In this document: piece after piece, positions 22,276 to 36,780 of the stretch | Layout of the letters: each line of letters opens with the position of its first letter | Position numbering within the stretch: the stretch's first letter is position 1 | NCBI GenBank assembly: GCA_036785705.1 | Contig: JAWUZG010000084.1 | Span: 4,709,001 to 4,773,000 of the forward strand | Length of the DNA: 64,000 bases | Origin: Acanthornis magna | Taxonomy: Eukaryota; Chordata; Aves; Passeriformes; Acanthizidae | Direction: 5' to 3' | Position numbers and translations under genes: made by a program | The notes under the pieces: generated by a model | What the model was told of the DNA's origin: nothing | The model's database searches: none | What the model saw: the letters and a program-made list of their open reading frames with translations, nothing else

Positions 22276-23337
22276 CTAAAGTGAGGGCTAGTAACTGAGT
22301 ACAGAGATTTGGAGGGTATTTTAGTTGTTGTATTCAACTGAAAGGTTACATAAAACAATGTTTAATATCAGTGGCAATAACTGAATTGCAACAAACATTG
22401 TAGTGAATGGTGAACTCATGACTTTGAGTTTTTATCTTTTAGAGCTCTTATAGGTTAAATAATAGCTATAAATGGAGAGGTATTTTCTTTTGTGGGTAAT
22501 TAATTCCACATCTGTTTATTTTTGGGGTCCATCCACCTTCCTTTGAAGCTGGAGAGCTGCTTTGGCATGTAACTGAATAGCCTCAGAGACTCCAGCAATT
22601 ACTTTGTTTCTAACATTTTACATGAATGGGCATCGAAAATATTCCCTGCTTATCCTGATTAGGCATCCATTAGAAATTAAAGATACAAAAAACCATCTCA
22701 TGTTTATTTTAAAAGCAGATAAGCATGCTTCTTTCAAGAAAAGTGTGTTGTGTTGTGTTATGATTCTCCTTCACATCAATGTGTGGCTGAAAATTGTATT
22801 AAAAGGTCATTTCAGCTCCCATTGTTAATCAAGAATACAAACAATGTGCCTAATGGAAGTAATTTGAATACGTGTTTTGCCCTGTATTGCTTTGCTGGGA
22901 AACCACAGCAAGGGAAGTCAGTGAGAAGACTGGAGGCTCATTCCTGCTGGATAGTATCAACCAGTAGCATTGAACTGCCAGCATTTGGGTTTAAGCAAAT
23001 TATGGGATAAAAGTCCCAATTACTGTCTGGTGTGCTCCTTCCTTAGCAGTCTTCATAATCTAACGCAGCTCAGAAAGCTCTCTGAGGCCCAGGGTGGATA
23101 TCCCTGCTCTGAGTTTGCCACACAACAGGATTTGGGATTGCAGCTTAGAGGACAGAAAGTGACTGACCCTTCCTTGTGCCCTCTTTATTGGAGTAAAACC
23201 TACAAACCAGAGCTCAGTTGTACTGCATGGGGAAAATACCTTCTGCAGAAAATTGCCCCCTGGCCTTTTAACTCAAGGAGCTTGAGGGAATTGCAGCTCT
23301 GGGAATTGCCACTCAGGGTGCTGAACTACACCTAGTG

Positions 23338-23356
23338 TTTAAATAAATAAATAAAG
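23338..23356. repeat. (AAAT)n microsatellite
   Basis: About four and a half AAAT units (TTTAAATAAATAAATAAAG). Confidence 0.85.
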
Positions 23357-26300
23357 GCTGTGGAGTTTAGCCTTTGGTCAGCTTTGAGGCACACAGATTT
23401 ATTACTGATCAGTCAGGAAGTTTCTGTGGTGATTATAGATACTGTAGTTGATCTCACCTTCCTTCAGGTCTATGGCACCAAACTGTGCAATTTATCAAGC
23501 ATGATAAATTTAATTATTTAATTTTTTAGCCAGTGGTAACTCTTATTTTCTTCAGTGTGTCTGCACTAGATGTGAATACCAAAGATGTGGGGAAATTCAG
23601 GTATGGCTAGAATGGGAAAAATTTAGACATCATGTTTCATAAATGAAATTACCTTCCTCATTTACTCTTTGGAGAGCAGCTGCTTTATTCCTTTTTCTTA
23701 TGGAGTCGTTGGTAAAAACTTTTCCCTCAAAGAGAAGGTCTGAAGTGTTTTACAAGGCTTTCTGATTGTAAATCCTTTGGCCTAAAAAACAGAACAAAAA
23801 GACATAGGGATTAGCAGGGAGAGTTCATACAAAAGAAATTTGTGGATGGTATCAACATTTCTCTTTAAATATTTCAGTATTGCCAGGAACCATGTGACCT
23901 ATCACAAAGCAGACAGTAATTTCGGCATTAAAAATTAATTGCTGCAGTGACAATTGACTGTTTGGCTTTGTGAGCGATGAGAGAATGTATTTAGTTACAG
24001 TTTAATAACTCTGAATGAACTTCCACACAGCTAATTCTGTTTTTCACTCCACACAACTTTATGGAACCCTTTTCTGAGTAAAGAGAAACATTTGTGTTCT
24101 TACAATGAACACTAAGCCTCATTTTCAGGACTACAAAACATTATCTTCCTCCTAGTAGAACATCTATATTTAAAACAAACCACTCCATTACGTAGCTTTA
24201 CATACTGAGCCTTAAAATGCAGATTCTTGAAAACTCATTAGTATTTTCCTGATTATGTGAAGGTTTTTTGGAACCTTGACTCTGAAAATCTTTCTAAATA
24301 CTCTAAATCTGAGGAAATGGAAAGAAGAGCAGAAGAAATAGTAGAGGAACATGTGGTAGGGGAAATTTTTAATAGAATGTGATTTGCCTTATGATATGTA
24401 CTGTGCTTTGTTTCTTTTCATGATCTGTGCCTTAGTGGTAAAACCAGAGACATTTTAATAGAAACAGGATGAATTCCTTACAGTCTTGATTGCTATTTGG
24501 TCATTAATAATGGTCAAAAGAGATTGTTTCCACTGTGGGTGAAAATCAAGGAATTTTTTTCCCCAGTATCTTCACAGAGACTTGAATTAAAACAGTAAAG
24601 CCCAGTTCAAAATTCTGACTTGATGGAGTTTGTGGAGTTTTGAAGTCACTTCAAAGTTTTATTTTAAGCATGTGTTAAAGTGCTCTGCTGAAACATAATC
24701 AGTTGTGTCTCTATTTCACTTTTGTCTAAGATTCATTTCACAGGGTTATCTGTCCAGAACAGAGGCAGAAAATGACTGCAGTTCAGGGCACTTCCATGCA
24801 CTTGAAAACACGCTTTTATAAAAGTTTCAATAGCATTTTTGAGCAACAGCTGAGTGGGAAGGGAATATATTCTGAGCGATGCCAGTCAAAGACAGTGTAT
24901 TTATCTGCTGGTAGTGAGTGGAGCTCAGCTGCTGAGAGTCCTGCTGGAGCTATTTCTGGCTGAATCTCCCCATGGCCAAGTGGCATTAGCACGTGTTAGA
25001 TTGAAAATGGAGCAGTAGAGCCTGCCTGGGACAGCATGGAAGAGCTGTCGTTCCACAGGAGTTCATGTTTATTTTTGCTAGCTCGAAATGTTAGATGGGT
25101 TACGTTTTCTGAGGAGTCAGAGTTGAATGTCCCAGTCCTCCACAGTGCTCCAGCTCCTTCTTAATGGATTGATGATGCAAGGAAGCCCTGAACTGGAAAA
25201 TTTGGTCAGAGTTCCCCAAGCGTTTTAGAGCAATTCATAGCACACCACAACCAGCAGAGAAGGGCCCTTCATGTGTTCAGCCATTTATGAATAGCAGAGT
25301 GCCTTGGAGCGAGTGGAGCTGCTGCTGCACAGAGCTTTCATGGAATTTTTCTAAATCAGGCCTAATTTTTTCAATGTTCTGTAGTTGCTTTGTCTGGGAG
25401 TCAACCCAGACTTCAGTCTCTGACTGTGACTGTAGTAGCTCTCAGGAGCAGTAGGAAAGTCTCCTCTGCATGAAGACCTAATAGAATTTTAAAATAACTT
25501 TGTAGTGGATAGGGCTGATCTAGATCTCATTCTAAAAATGGCATTTTCTTTCACCCTTGTCATTATCAGTAATGTTTGAGTCACCTTAAACTACAATGAC
25601 CAGAAGTGCTTAATCAGGATTGTGTTATGGCTGAGGCTTACAGGACTCATGGAAGACAGGTGATATTCCTGCTAGAATAGCAGGGCCTGCACTTTTACAT
25701 AAGTTTTCCAAGGTTTCAAGGTACTTTATGGACATATAGTGAAATTTGCCCTCAGGTGCAGTCCTCAGCTACATGGCCTATCAACACCTTGATGCTGCCA
25801 GAGGAAACGCAAGAATACTCTATAAGAAGCCATGATTTCATACAGAAATTGCATGTTATCCTTCAAAAACAATAATACAATTTATTCAGTTCCATTTGTA
25901 CAAGTCCCTTTCAGCTGTTGGCTTCAGTGGCTTTCTTTGCACTAAGTGGCTGAATATCCCATTAGTTCCTCTTTCCTTTTGTGTCTGATGTCTGTGTCTG
26001 TGTCTGATGGTGCCCCTTTTCTGTTTCACCTTCTGATCTGTCACTAGAATTCTCAGTTGCATTACTTTTCACTGATTTAGAGGTTATACGCTGCATTCAT
26101 TTAACAAGCATTAATACATAAATGTATTTTTCAAGTGGAGCTACGGGAAACATTGGAAAATGTTTTCTATAAAGTAACTAACAGAGAGATTGGTTCAAGA
26201 GAATTGTTTCATTAAACAATAGTGCTGACAGAAAAGGTGTAAAGATAATGGTTATGTAAAGAAACGGGAGACAAAATTTTGTTTTTAAAGGCCCTGTATT

Positions 26301-29000
26301 GATTTGGAGGCATTATTTGAATAATAGAGGAAGGGCATAGCTTTTAAGTTATTCTGTATATAATCCCTATTGAGATTTCATAGAATTTGGATGGATAGGT
26401 TGACCTATCAACATTTGCTAAATCTTTTTAGTTATGACAAACATAGCAATAAGGTACCCACAATAAAATTATTTCATTCTCTTTTACATTAGTATGCTAA
26501 TAACATGCAACTAAATATTTTTTCAGCTCTTGTGACTGTTCAAAAATGGGGAAAAAATATCTGTTTTAGAGATATTGTACTACATGTTTTCATCCTATTC
26601 TTTTCCAGAAGTAGGAAACAATGGGCTTAATTTTCCTTAATAATGAAATGCTTAAGAAAAAGCTAATGAATAATTGTATATTCATTATCAGAAATAAGGA
26701 CTTGTAAAGCTGTATCTGCCGTTTATTCTGGTTTGGGGGTTTTTTTACTATTTTTGCTATTCTGAAATTTAGAAGAGAAAAATCTGATGTGCATCATAGT
26801 GAGGAGAGGCAAAGTGTTACCTGGTAATGCTATTGGCGTATGTGCAAAAATTTGGTAAATATCCTTTTTCAGATGTCTCATGTACTGATTTAGTGCATGT
26901 TTAGTAGTTTCAGGATTGCTTTGAAGCCTTTCAGACTGGAAACTAAACCTGAATTATTGTCATGTGTTGTGTGTAGGATGGAAATAAATATCTTTAATTA
27001 TTTTCTTTACATATCTGTACTCTAGCTTATAACTGGGGGAAGTGTTCACAGTGATTTTGGTACTCTGTTAAGTAGAAAATATTTTTTAGATTTTATGTGA
27101 AAACAGAGTACTCGGGTTTCTTCTGTTCTCTTCTAAATAAGTTTCATGCAAAAAAAAAAAAGTCACAGTTCTCATAGAACTTGGGCTGGAAAAAGTGTTT
27201 CAGCATATGGCCAGGAATGTTTGAAACTGCCAAGAATGTGCAAATGTCTGTGGATGAATTAACAGACAGGAACTTCATCTAAGAACCAGCAAGGCATTCT
27301 TGATGCCAGCCAGGGGAAGGGAGCTGCTCATTGCTCGAGCAGTGACCAGAAGGGCCATGATAGCACTGGGGATCTGTGATATCCCAGAGCCTGCAGATGG
27401 AAATGGCTCCTGAGATGTCAGTACCTGCTGCAAGAATTGCCTCCCCCCAGCCCCAGTGTGGAATATGGGTGAGGGTTAACCACGCTGGCATGGAGCTAAT
27501 GGCCATCTAAGTCTGTTTTGCTCCAAAATACAGATTTTAATGAAAGAATTAAACCATTAGGATTGAGTGTTTTTTGTGCTGGGAAAGGATTATTTGTTTG
27601 TATATCTGCAAAATGTTATTTCTTGTCTGTTTTCCAGGATATTGTTTATTTTTTTTTAATTATCATAAGGAAAGCAAATGTGCTCATCTACAGAATGTAG
27701 TGTATTTTTTTCATTTTGTTCCAAGAGTTCTTTCTTTCTCTGTCACGTAGGCATTATCAGTTAGTCACGATTAAGAGTCTAAGACAAATTTTCTTGCTGG
27801 AAACACTTCATCCAGACTCCTGAGGACATTATTCTCATGAAAAAGGGATTTCTTCCTCCATTGTCTTCTGCACAAATGGCCTGAATTTCTTTATACACAA
27901 GTATTCTCATATTTTCTCTCTCTTTTTTCAGTTTGAAGCTCTCACATTTTTCTGCACCGTGAGGATGACATGTGCGAACTGGCATGCTGAAAGAGATTTT
28001 CCTTTTTAAAACTTGGTCCTAATCCTTTTGTTTCCAAAGCAGCCCAGACACTAGGATTGGAAAAAAACAAAACACAAAGGAATAGATGTAGGAAAAGTTG
28101 AAATTAATTCTTGGGAATGAGTAAATTTTTGTGGCATGTCCATCCTCACTGGGCTCCCCGATGAGGCTGGGAAGGTGCAAACCTGGTCACTTCATTTCTT
28201 GGCCCCAGAGATCAAGTGTAAGTTATTTTAGTGTTTTCAGAGGCTGATGGGGTTTGAAAACCCAAAGTTATTGCTGAAAAGGCAGACAGGGGGCATGCCT
28301 CAGGCCCTGGAGAACTGCTCTGGTTCCTATTCCTTCTCCCTTTAATTTCCCAGGAGATTCAGTGGTAACAGAAGAACACCATTGACCATTTGCATTTGTG
28401 CTACACCAAAAACTGTATTATATCACAAACAGAATGGGATAAAAAGTGAAATTGCTAAATAAATAGAATTCTATAGTGTTCATAGGGGCTCAGCTGGGTG
28501 GGAGGAAGAGGGGGAAAAGTGGTGGAAAAGCAAACTCTGTGCTTCCTTAGCTCAGCGTAGGGTAGAAGAAGGAATACACCAGACAATGCCTTCCCCTCCA
28601 CATTTCTAAGAGGAATTGTGGATGATTTCTTGCCTCTTCATAGTCTGCAGTGGAGGGGCACGAGAAGTGTAGCTGATAGCTCAGAGTGTTGCTGCTTTCA
28701 GTTTCAAAGTTCTTGCAGCAGATTTGTTTACTGTTTGAAAGAGATTTCAAGCCTTGTTTGAAGTATTTGATATGCTGACTAAAAGTAGTGGATCACTTAA
28801 GCTGAGTGGGCTGAGTATCAGCACAAGTTCTTGGGCTGGCACCTTTGGTGTTCTGCAAATGGAGTTTTGAGTTCAATCAAGGCTGGCCACAGTCAGCAGT
28901 TTTCTGTGGAAGCGTGGAATTGGCAAAGAAATCCTAATGAGTTATCATACAGCTTATGGAGTATATAAACTTTGCCAACTCGAAACATTTTAGTGCCCTA

Positions 29001-29020
29001 CATTGCATTGCATTGCATTG
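29001..29020. repeat. (CATTG)4 pentanucleotide microsatellite
   Basis: Four perfect CATTG units in a row. Short but exact. Confidence 0.95.
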
Positions 29021-32000
29021 CCATAATGTGTGTGTTCTTTCTGGAGATGGCACTGGAGAAAATAAAGAATTTCATGGGGGAAGAGAGCCATGATCCATAG
29101 AGATCCATAGCTGGATCATTCTCTCTCTGTGGGGTAACTCTTGAGGGTGGTGGTTCTGCAGTGGGGGAGCTTTTCCTTCTTTGTTTTTCAGTTCTCCACT
29201 GAACCAGAAACTGGTGATCAGTGAAGAACTACACATAGACATGGATTTTCTGAATATAAGAAAAACATACTGTGATAATCCTGAGACTACAGCATATTTT
29301 CCTAGTTTTCACACTGCCCAGAGAAGGTAACCTGTTTTCCCAGTGAAATGGAAAAGCACTCTAAGCAAATCTGGGGCAATTGATTTGCATTCAGTTGGTT
29401 TCTGAAAGTTTCAGGCCAAAGCTCAAGCAGGATGTAAAGTTCAGTATGCAGGTGACGGGCTCGCAGTGAGCATGTGACTGTCTGGAATGTATGCTGTCAA
29501 CATTCTGGCTGATAAGATGCAGAAAATTCAGACACTTACCTTTTAATCAGGAAGAATGACTAACAGAAATCAAGAGGCCTTTGCATGAAATCCACCACAA
29601 GTGACAAGGCAGAAAGAAGTAAGGTACGTTGTCATTTTTAATAGTTTTCAAAGGAGAAGTGGATACCACTCTAACTGCAGATGCTACATTGGGGCACTAG
29701 TAAGGTTAGTAATATAGTTTTTCTGTAATTTTTGAAATGAAAAGCACAATCATTAGCTGATAAAGTGTGGTGGAGTGTTTTAAGAGAGGTATTTCCTTCT
29801 TCCCTGAATAAGACTGAAATGGGAGTCTTAGAGCCCATGGTTTGAAAGGGATGAAGTATGGAACAGAAGGCACTGTAGTGGTGGTACTATAGGATATGCA
29901 ATGCTGTGAGATGAAGTTTGATCTATTTACTAATCTCCATAATTAGATAGCAAGTTTTGGGGGGGGAAATGCTTTAAACTATTGGGCATTCATGTTTAAT
30001 GTCAAGAGAACTCCTGTTCAGTCTCCAGCCTGCCAGCCATGACAGGGGCTGACATGCACAGGGAAGTGTTCTCTGTTAAGTATTAATCTTATTTTTTGTT
30101 TAAATGGACCATTGATGATGTATTAAGATTTTTGCCATGTAGTGTGAGCTATTCAAGAAATAGCTGCTCTCATCAAACTTTAATATAGCATAAAAACAAT
30201 CAGCAGAGAATAAGTATGCACAGTATGCACAGGGCAACCCAAGTCCCCTTCGGATCTGTCTGGTTTGCTTTTGGACATGGACAATTCTTTTCTCAGCACA
30301 TTTACTGATGATTTTAGGTATCCCAGCACCTTCAGAAGACTTGTAGCACTGACTTGCTAAAAATTGCCATGTTTTTCTTGTCATGTGACTTTCAGTAAGA
30401 ACAGATCATAAATACATGAAGGGAACTGAAAGTCTAGGTTTATATCCTTCCCTCTTAATTTGTGCTATGGGAGGTTCTGAAAAGAGCTCCATCAGGTCAA
30501 AAGGACTAAGAACAGTTGAAATATTAAAAACTCACATCCTCTTGAAGAAATTTCATCACATATCTTTGACTTCCCCAGTCTGGAATGTGGGTAGATGCCA
30601 AAGTGAGGCAGGACCCTGTAAGAAAGCCTTTTCAGGGTTTTATACAGCTTCAGATTTGAGTCCTTTGTGTGTATCATTAGTGCCATGGGCAACTTTGGCA
30701 CTGGCTATTCCAAACTGCTGTTTTATTGCTCCTCAAATCCAGGGGTCAGGCTGGCTGTAGGATCTGAAGGCAGTGAGGACATAAGTAAATGTTCTGAGAT
30801 CATCACAGAGATTCCATGGGGGCAGCTGCGTTTGAGGCTGAAAAGGCATTGCCCGGGCAGTTGTCCTCATGTGTGTAAGAATGGCCTGGTTTAAGGCCAA
30901 AGCCACTCTGAACTGGGGCGAGAAACAACACTGGAAACTGGAGTTTACTGGGAAAAATTGGAAGTCATGGATAACTACAGTGTGGAGGCACTAGAGGACA
31001 CCGCAATAGCAGGCAACACTTCTAAACCTCCCCTCTTGCTAGAGCATTGCGTTGCACATGCATTCATCTTGGTGTTGCAAGTTTGAAAAGTTGCCATGCG
31101 ATGAGATTTCAGCTTCAGCAGGAACAGACAAATATCTTGGAAGGGTATCATCATCTTCTGCTAGGATGGAAAATTGCCTCTTTGGCAATAGCAGTATTTA
31201 TGGGATCATTATCTTATTCACAGGATCGTCCTTGAATTCCTCCCCTTTTGTAATGTCTTTTGAGAGCACAGGCAAGTAATTCAAAGAGCAGAACTTATTT
31301 TTAGGTTTAGTCTGAGCCTGAAATAAATTGAGAAGGCTGAGTAGTGTTACGATAAACAGGGAGTAAAACAGAGACAGGAAATAGGGGGTCTTTGGTAATG
31401 AGTTCCAGCCACTCTTGAAACAGAAAGCCAGAGAAGGCATTACTTGAAAATAGTTTCTCAGTGACAGCTTAATAATTTTTAGCTTGTTATTCAACATTAA
31501 AGGGGAACAGTTCCTACAGATTTATACTTTTCTTGAAAGATCCTTTTTTAAAGATCATTTAGCAAGTTACATTTTTAATGTTTTTAGGGTTGCATTGTTC
31601 TTGCTGCTAACCGATCTGCTGTTTAAAAAAACCAGATGTTTGGGGGGGAGCCTGAAGTTTATACAGTTGCGTGTTATATATACATCTGTGAGAAGCCTCT
31701 GGGATAAGACTGTGGGACAGGGGCAGGGGATTCAGCTTAAAATATGACCAGGCATTGAAGATTTTAGAAGTGGAGGGTTGAAAGGGGAAGAAATCACAGC
31801 TATATCCTGTAGAACAAAGCAGAGCGCTTGCTTCCGAAAGTTTCTTTTAACCCTGGGAATGTGACTGCTGAGATGGGCCCAAAGCATGGATGGTGAGATT
31901 GATATTTACAAGCACTTCACGTGGCTAAAGAGGGTAAGTGATTTGTTGGGCTTTGTCTTCTCTTTCTAAATGTGCATTTAGCAAAATCTTAGTGAGGATT

Positions 32001-35000
32001 CTCAGCTTTGCGAAAGGAAACTCACTGAGTGCCTGAGACTTTAAATGGTGTGAATTTCTTCATGAGAAGTGAATTAAAGACGTGCCTCGGTGTAGGAGGA
32101 GGAAGCTTAGGGAGGGGGGAGAAAATCAGCTGTCTTTGTCTTTAAAAATGAAACTCCAGGATCAAACTTTGAGCAAATGGCAATAGATTCTGGCAAGTGC
32201 TTGTGCTTTCCGGGGATTGCAGCACGACAAAGCAAATCCTGCATGGTAACGTACAGCAAAAGCAAGGAGAGGATGTTGTTTACCATGCTGTGCTTTAAAG
32301 GGAAAAGTTTTCGGCACTAGCTCTTCACTTAAGTGATTCTTCATCGGGGTAACTGTATGAGACCTTTCAGGATGCCTTTGTCTCGGGTAAAAATGGTGGT
32401 GATTTCCTTCTGTGCATGTTACTCTGCTAAAAAGATGGGGTTTTTAAAAGGCAGTGCTATTAATTTGGTTAACTTTGTTGTTGAACTGCCCAAACATAGA
32501 TTAACTGCATAAGATTGTTTTTGTCTTCCTTTTTTTTAAAAAGTAGGTTTTTTTTAAAAAAAAGTAGGTTTGCGCAGTTCTCTCATCCCCTTGAAAAAAT
32601 CACTTTGTTTTTGTCAGCTTTTACATTTTTTACATTCTAACTATTTATTTTTCAGTGTTAGAAAAATCCATGAATGGGAGGTGAATAGATCCCTCACAGT
32701 AGGCTGTTTTTAAAATTAGAATATGGATTTGTGTGTCACAAAAGAAGAACATCATCTCCTTATTCTGTTAAAATCTATTTTAACCTGTGAGTACTTTTCC
32801 TGCAAGTTCTTGCCTGTGCCTATGTATACACACATGAATACATATGCACATTCACTCTTGGTTTTTTACTAGCTGTATAAACATGAAATATCAGTCAATG
32901 CTTATGTGAAATGTGATTAGGAACTTTAATTTCGGTAGTTTCTTGAATAAGTATAAATACTAATGATGTCAGTCTTTAATCAGAGCTTGAGAATCCTGAA
33001 GTTAATTTACCAAATATTTGCATCAGATTCGGGAAACTTTCACATTTCTGAAGTGTGTCTGTGGAGGGGATTAAATGGTGAGAGGATAGTGAAGGAGAAG
33101 AGACAACAGGAAGTAGCTGCTAGTAACATTATACTATTAGTTTAACCTGTGCTCTGTGCAGTTAAAGCTGCACAGCTGTCTTTAAAAAAGTGTATTTTGA
33201 GCTCAGATATTAATTTGCTATTTAAATGAGGTTATGAATATGGTGCGTTTGCCACTCCTGCTTCCTGGTGCAAATTTCATTTCTGTAAAGACAGGTTTGC
33301 TAACAAAAGGCTAATAAGATGTGCTGCTAGCAGCTTGCGGACTGTGTTCAGAGAGGATACCATGTTCAAATGGAGCACCACATTTTGCAGGAATTAATAA
33401 TGCTCTTGCTGTTGTTGCGTATAATTCCCTTTATGTCAGGTACATAAAGAAGAATATCCATACTGCTGCTTTTCCTTGCAAGCTCTTTAAAGGGCTGAGC
33501 ACATGTGGGGGAAGGGAGGAGGGCTGAAAATGATCTTGCTTTGTTCCCAGGAGAACTTAAGCAGTCTGCTCCCAAACTCCTTTGACAAGTGATTTAAGGG
33601 AAAAAAAAAAAAGAAGTTGAAACAATCTAAGTTTCTTGTTCAATTCTCCCATTCAAAACCTCAATGTTTCATGTCTGGCACTGACTGTTACAGCATATAA
33701 AGATTTCAGTTCCTACAATCATAAATGGTTGCTCTTTGCCTGATAATAAAATTATGAGTTGCTTTCAGAGTAACACATGGCATTTAACAGAGAATAACTG
33801 CAACAGACTTCCATAAAGCCTTAGTGAAGTATGCCAGATCTTGCTCAAATTTCATCATTAGCAGAAATCACTTCAGAGACCCAGATGGGTTTTGATGTTG
33901 CAGGGGTTGGCTGGGCTAGATTTGTGTGGTATCTGTGGCTTGGACTGGGTTATGGCAGCAAACAAAAACAAAAATCATGAGGTGCAGGCTGGCAAAACAA
34001 CAGACGCAACTGCTATTTTCAGACGCACAGAATGGAGGGTCTGGTTTTGAGCAGGAGTCCTTTGGTTCTCCCAAGGGGTTTGGGTTAGAGGGTTCACATA
34101 CAATTTCATGTCATCCTGTTGCTTTATCCTTGTCTTTCCACCTACCCTTAATTAGAAGACACCATTCCAAATAAAAATGGCACAACCCACATTTTAGTAT
34201 GTAGACATGTAGTTATAGCCAAAAATGATTAATATAAATGCTAATATTTACTGCACAGATTGTGGCACAGAGCTAATGGCCGACCTGAAATTGGTATACA
34301 TTGTTCTTATGCTTTCCTTTCTTCTGGAGAAGATTCATAACCTGTACTAGCAAGAGGTGGAGAGATCAAAGCAACGATGTAGCCATTAAATTCAAGATAT
34401 TGAAGGTGAATCTTATGACTTCTGTAAGGATATTTTCTTTTAAGACATGTAACTGTCTGGAAGAAGAAAATACGTATTAGTTTTCAGAAAAAATTATACA
34501 GATAAACTAAATAATTCTTTTGTTTTAAGGACTACCAAAATTTACCTAGCTCTGTCTTTGCTTAGTTTCAGACTATGCATTGTCAGATTTTCCAAGTGAC
34601 TGCCACTTTCATATTAACCAACAGTAACAATGGCAAATAAAAAATCTTGCTGTTGATTTACTAATTGCCTTCAGATGAAAGGCAAGAATTATAGATCCAG
34701 AAATCATGTTCCAACCTTCTCCTCCTCCTCTCAGGTACATGAGGAAATGCACATATATTCAGATGGGTGTGTATCTGAGGTAGCACTAACATGCCAAGAG
34801 ATTAAATTTGTATTACATCCATAGTCAGATGCAAATAAAAATGTTTACTGTGTCAGCTGCTCACTCACCACTTCATGGTACAACTCCTCGTGACTCAGAA
34901 CATCATTCTACTGACCAAAAAGAGTATTGCAGAGATGGAAAGACCATACTCTTCTAGATATTATCAGCTCCAAATATGCTGGGAAGAGTCTACAGTCCAC

Positions 35001-35956
35001 ATTTTCTTGTGTTGAAATGCAATACTGCGGTCTGTGTGCTGCTGATAGTTTGTGGTAAAGCTGACTGGCTGAACCCTGCTGGCCACACTCCTCCTTTTCA
35101 GCTTCTAAACTACAACAGAAGGCAGCACATCAAGCATGTCCTTAATCTTCCCCATTAATACAAGTATTATTGCTGCCACAGGCATCCTGTTCAATTATCA
35201 GCGGAGCTGAAGGTGATTCATGGCAGTACAGAAGAGAGGGATATGGCATAATCTGTCTCCTCAAAGAGGCGGGTGACTTGTTGAAAAAGCTTACAGATCA
35301 CCACTTTGACTGCCAGGGTTCTTTTCCCAGCTCCTCCCTGCTCCACAGCCCAGGATGAGATCCATGGTGTTTGTGACAAATTTCTGTGTAACAGCTTGAT
35401 GACCAACTTCAGAAGTTGGTGGGGTTTGGGTTAGAATTAGCTGTGTTGGAGATTCTTGGTGCTGAAAAGGCACACACAATGAGAACATCAACTGACAATT
35501 TCTTCCCTTTCTTGCCATATCCTTTTATACTTTTGTTGATTATCCCCATTTTAAATCAAAGCAATTGAATTGCTCTCTGAAGTCTGGTTTTTTTGTGTCA
35601 CACAAGAAGGAAAATTTAAGCCCTTTTTCTTGGAAAAGAACATGGTAATGACTGGATCATGCAAGTGCTGTTTAGACACTTTCCTGCAGCTACCAATATT
35701 ATGTTCATATTAAATCAGTGAGCATATTCCAAAGAGAGATTTGGAAAATAAAAATGAAGACGGTAAAGTAGGTGACGGAATGCTTTTTTGACAAAAAAAA
35801 TATTATGGAAAGCTCTCCTTTTTCTCGAACTGGGAGAAACAGCTGACTTGGAATTGTTTCAGGAAACTTTATGTTAATATCTTTTGCAACCTGATTGGCA
35901 GTAAACTCTATGCAAAATCGCTAAGGAGACTGCAATACAGGTGCTCCAAGAAATTA

Positions 35957-36380
35957 CTTTGCAGCAGGGGTCTGGAGAGTCCCATGAGGCACTGCTGAGG
36001 GAGCTGGGGGTGTTCATCCTGGAGAAAAGGAGGGTCAGGTTTGACCTTATCACTCTCAACAGCTGCCTGAAAAGAAGCTTTTGCCAGGTGGGGATAGGTC
36101 TCTTCTCACAGGTAACCGGTGACAGGACAAGAGGAAATGGCCTCAAGTTGTGCCATGAGTGGTTAAATTGGATATCAGGAAGAATTTCTCCACAGAAGCA
36201 GTTGTAACACATGGGAACAGACTGCCCAGGGAAATGGTGGAGACACTATCCCTAGAAGAGCTAGAAAAAGGTGTAGATATGGTACTTGAGGACGTGGTTT
36301 ACTGGCAAAAATGGTGGTGCTGCTGGTTGGGCTCGAAGATCTTACAACTCTTTTCCAGCCTTAAGGATTCTATGATTCCT
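35957..36380 (+). mobile_element. CR1 LINE, 3' end fragment
   Basis: Matches the avian CR1 3' region in order: GGCACTGCTGAGGGAGCTGG, CTGGAGAAAAGGAGG, GACCTTATCACTCTCAACA, CAGGTGGGGATAGGTCTC, GTGACAGGACAAGAGGAAAT, GACTGCCCAGGGAAATGGTGG, and a terminal ATTCTATGATTC. It lies in the same orientation as PPFIBP2 and is 5'-truncated, as most CR1 copies are. Scattered substitutions show it is old. The left end is approximate. Confidence 0.92.
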
Positions 36381-36702
36381 GCAGGCAAAGTATTTATGGC
36401 ATGCAGTTGATTTTTCATCTCTAGTGATCAACATATTTTTAGCTCCCTTGCCTTAGCCTATCTCTCCTTCTACTTTGTTATCATGTGTTATCATAAACTT
36501 TTTTGCATGTTTCATGCAATCTGTCTCATTCTTTCATTGTAACAGACATAGTTAACATATTTGGCTTATAATCTGTCGAGCCCAGGTAGCAACTTTTGGT
36601 TTTTAATGCTGGATCTCCTGAAATAACAGCTTTGTAGGAAATCTTCTCGATTCAGCCTTTTTACACTCATGTAACCACATGGCTGGTGTTTATTAATTGT
36701 TT

Positions 36703-36780
36703 GTGAGCTCTTAGAGCAACTGGAAGCATCTGTGGTCTCGTGTCTTTAGCGCTATAGGTCCTGGATTCAGTTCCTGCTGG
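36703..36780 (+). mobile_element. Possible degenerate tRNA-derived SINE head
   Basis: GAGCTCTTAGAGCAACTGG resembles a Pol III A box (AGCTCAGTTGGTTAGAGC type). About 45 bases later GGTCCTGGATTCAGTTCC resembles a B box (GGGTTCGATCC type). Songbirds carry tRNA-Ile SINEs with CR1-like tails. The match is weak and no tail repeat was found. Confidence 0.3.

Noticed and set aside
26370..26420. TCATAGAATTTGG resembling the end of a reverse-orientation CR1
   Set aside because: Only one TCATAGAAT unit and no CR1 body next to it; likely chance.
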